A stretch of 64,000 nt of DNA from contig JANVCC010000018.1 in NCBI GenBank assembly GCA_025345505.1, positions 61,160,232-61,224,231 of the forward strand, written 5' to 3'. Position 1 is the stretch's first letter. Every line of letters starts with the position of its first letter. The notes under the pieces were generated by a model. That model made no database searches, was not told where the DNA came from, and saw only the letters and a list, made by a program, of their open reading frames with translations. The stretch is from Todiramphus chloris collaris. Taxonomy: Eukaryota; Chordata; Aves; Coraciiformes; Alcedinidae. Positions 62,233 to 64,000 of this stretch are shown one piece after another. A program made the translations under genes and the position numbers.

Positions 62233-64000
62233 CTTTATGATAGCATAAGTATAATAAAAACTCCAGATGTAAAATTTCCAAACGTGGATTCAAAAGGTTC
62301 AAATTTATATTTTGTGGTTTGAGCTCTTCTCTAGCAATTAATCTTTGTTTATTTAATTATTACTTGGTGATACCTCACAATTTCAGAGTCTGCAGTTTCG
62401 CATAGATTATTCTTACTAAAAGTGACTTATGTCTGAGAAAGCCGTGGAGTTCCTGTACTTCCAGACACTCTGTTCCTGCCTGTAAATACTCAGATAAGAA
62501 TGCATTTTCCTATATTCTTCTCTGCTCTGTGTTGTAAAGGATGCCTTATCGTATTCTGGAGCTAAAAATTTTTGCTGTTTTGAAATGTTGTTAATAATTT
62601 TACCATTTTTACTGAGTATTGGGAGAATACTGTTTGTTGGGTGTTTTTTTCATCTTTAGGTTAACAAAGAAAAACCCACAAAATCAAACACCTGCTGTCC
62701 CTCAGCTTTGCTAGCTGGGTAGCTAGCTTTCCTTGATGGCTTGAGCTTCCTTTTCCATTTCTTTTTTTTTTATAAATCATCATTTTTAATGATAATCTGT
62801 TATATCTTTATACGTCTCATACTTGTTAAAGCATTAAGTTCATCCCTGAGATCATCCCTTGACCATCAACCTACTTAATAAAGTATTTACATATTTTCAC
62901 TGAAACCAAAAAAATGTGTAGGTTGAAATATGTACTTGTGCCAGGGTCGGTTGCGGTGTATAGCTCTGTGCATGCTGAAGCCCTGATCTGATCCAGATAC
63001 TTGAGGCTCTGGGCTTATGAAATCATGGAGTGTGACTGTGAATATTGGTAGTAAATAATGGGAACTGAACTTTATTTAGCAACAAGAAATGGAATTTATG
63101 AACCTCAAATAGCCATGTCAAGAGATTTCTGTATTTTGTACAGAAAAGTTCAGAGAGTGCTCCTACCACATTTCTCGTATAGGCACTCTCACTCTGCAGA
63201 TGAAATAAAGCTGAAGATAGATGTAATGCAATTCATCTGACAGAATGTCTGTAAACATCTGGGGTTTTTTGGGTTTTTTTTAAGTCCACAGCCATCATGT
63301 AATCTTACCTCTTGTAGTTGAAAAGAATGGGAAAGAGGTACTTCTCTCAGACTCAGCTCGATGCAAAATAGACTTCTAAAGCTGGTTTGAGGAATCCTAC
63401 TCAGAGGGTGCCTATTTCTCCCGGCTGATGGCTAAAGAAGCTGAAGTGAGAATGCAAGCAGATGGAGGAAATTACTCTTACTCCTGGAGTAGGGACTTTG
63501 TTTTAAATAGTGTTAAAAGCTCTATGAGGAATAATAAAAGATGAGGCTAATCAACCTCATCTGTAAGATAATTTATTGTTATTTAATATAAGAGCAATTT
63601 CTTTTAACAAAGATAGCAAATTGATTTTATTAATTGAATTAATTTCCTCATTGCTTTTCTTTAGTCTTATTTTCTCACTTTCCTGCCCTGTGACATGATG
63701 CAGGGTCTTTTCTGACATCTGAATAGCTCCTGAATTTTAGTTGAAAAAAGTAAATTGAAAGTATGACAAAATATTTTTCAGATGCTTAAGGACTCCAGAC
63801 TGGCCTGATGATCACACTGTCCTGTGGGTAGCAAATTGGACTGTATCATGAAATGTTTGGATATGAAGACTAAATTAATCCATTAATATGTGAAATACAG
63901 TTTTGATTTTCATAACATTCTAAATATACATTTTATCCCATGGTAAAATTTTTTTAGGAGGGTACTCCATAGCCTCTACTTGTAAAAAGTAGGTTTAGTG
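62233..64000. other. unique AT-rich non-coding DNA
   Basis: No gene or recognisable transposon. Poly-T runs occur near 62.76 and 63.27 kb. The 60-codon open frame at 63.06-63.24 kb has no splice or domain support. Confidence 0.6.

Noticed and set aside
1-64000. Bacterial-type systems, CRISPR arrays, tRNA/rRNA genes, endogenous retroviral genes
   Set aside because: No regularly spaced direct repeats, cloverleaf-like sequence, LTR pair or retroviral gene frame was seen on either strand.

Overview
This window looks like non-coding nuclear DNA from a bird, or less likely another sauropsid. It is AT-rich, with few CpGs and no operon-like gene layout. No open reading frame supports an intact protein gene; apart from CR1 remnants, the longest ORFs (up to about 140 codons) are low-complexity or chance frames. 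The lineage call rests on the repeats. There are several 5'-truncated CR1 LINE copies, one ending in the tandem ATTCTATG-type 3' tail typical of avian CR1. There are also very old amniote repeats (MIR-like SINEs and an older CR1 type shared with turtles and crocodilians). No L1, Alu or B1/B2 elements were seen. All family names come from recognition by eye, not from a database search.

Layout. 1-10.5 kb: unique AT-rich sequence with a homeobox-motif-rich stretch at 1.4-1.7 kb. 10.5-12.7 kb: two plus-strand CR1 fragments. 12.7-23.2 kb: unique sequence, one old repeat tail near 15.6 kb, and a minus-strand CR1 end with an A-rich tract at 19.6-19.8 kb. 23.3-23.6 kb: an ancient CR1 copy. 23.6-31.6 kb: unique sequence with a 28-bp perfect palindrome at 25.8 kb. 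31.65-32.06 kb: the best-preserved CR1 copy, with its ORF2 C-terminus still open. 32.1-37.4 kb: unique sequence with a pyrimidine-biased block around 33-34.4 kb. 37.4-41.7 kb: two MIR-like copies in opposite orientations. 41.7-54.1 kb: unique sequence. 54.14-54.20 kb: the only persuasive exon candidate, 61 bp on the plus strand between strong splice sites. 54.2-64 kb: unique sequence, another MIR-like copy at 57.1 kb, and a minus-strand CR1 copy at 62 kb.

The simplest reading is one or more long introns of a large gene, or a gene desert with distant regulatory elements. If the 61-bp exon is real, at least its part of the window is transcribed left to right. I did not recognise the encoded peptide. 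I see no CRISPR array, defence system, tRNA, rRNA, viral gene or other undescribed multi-gene system. The findings are single-locus leads, mostly of modest interest.
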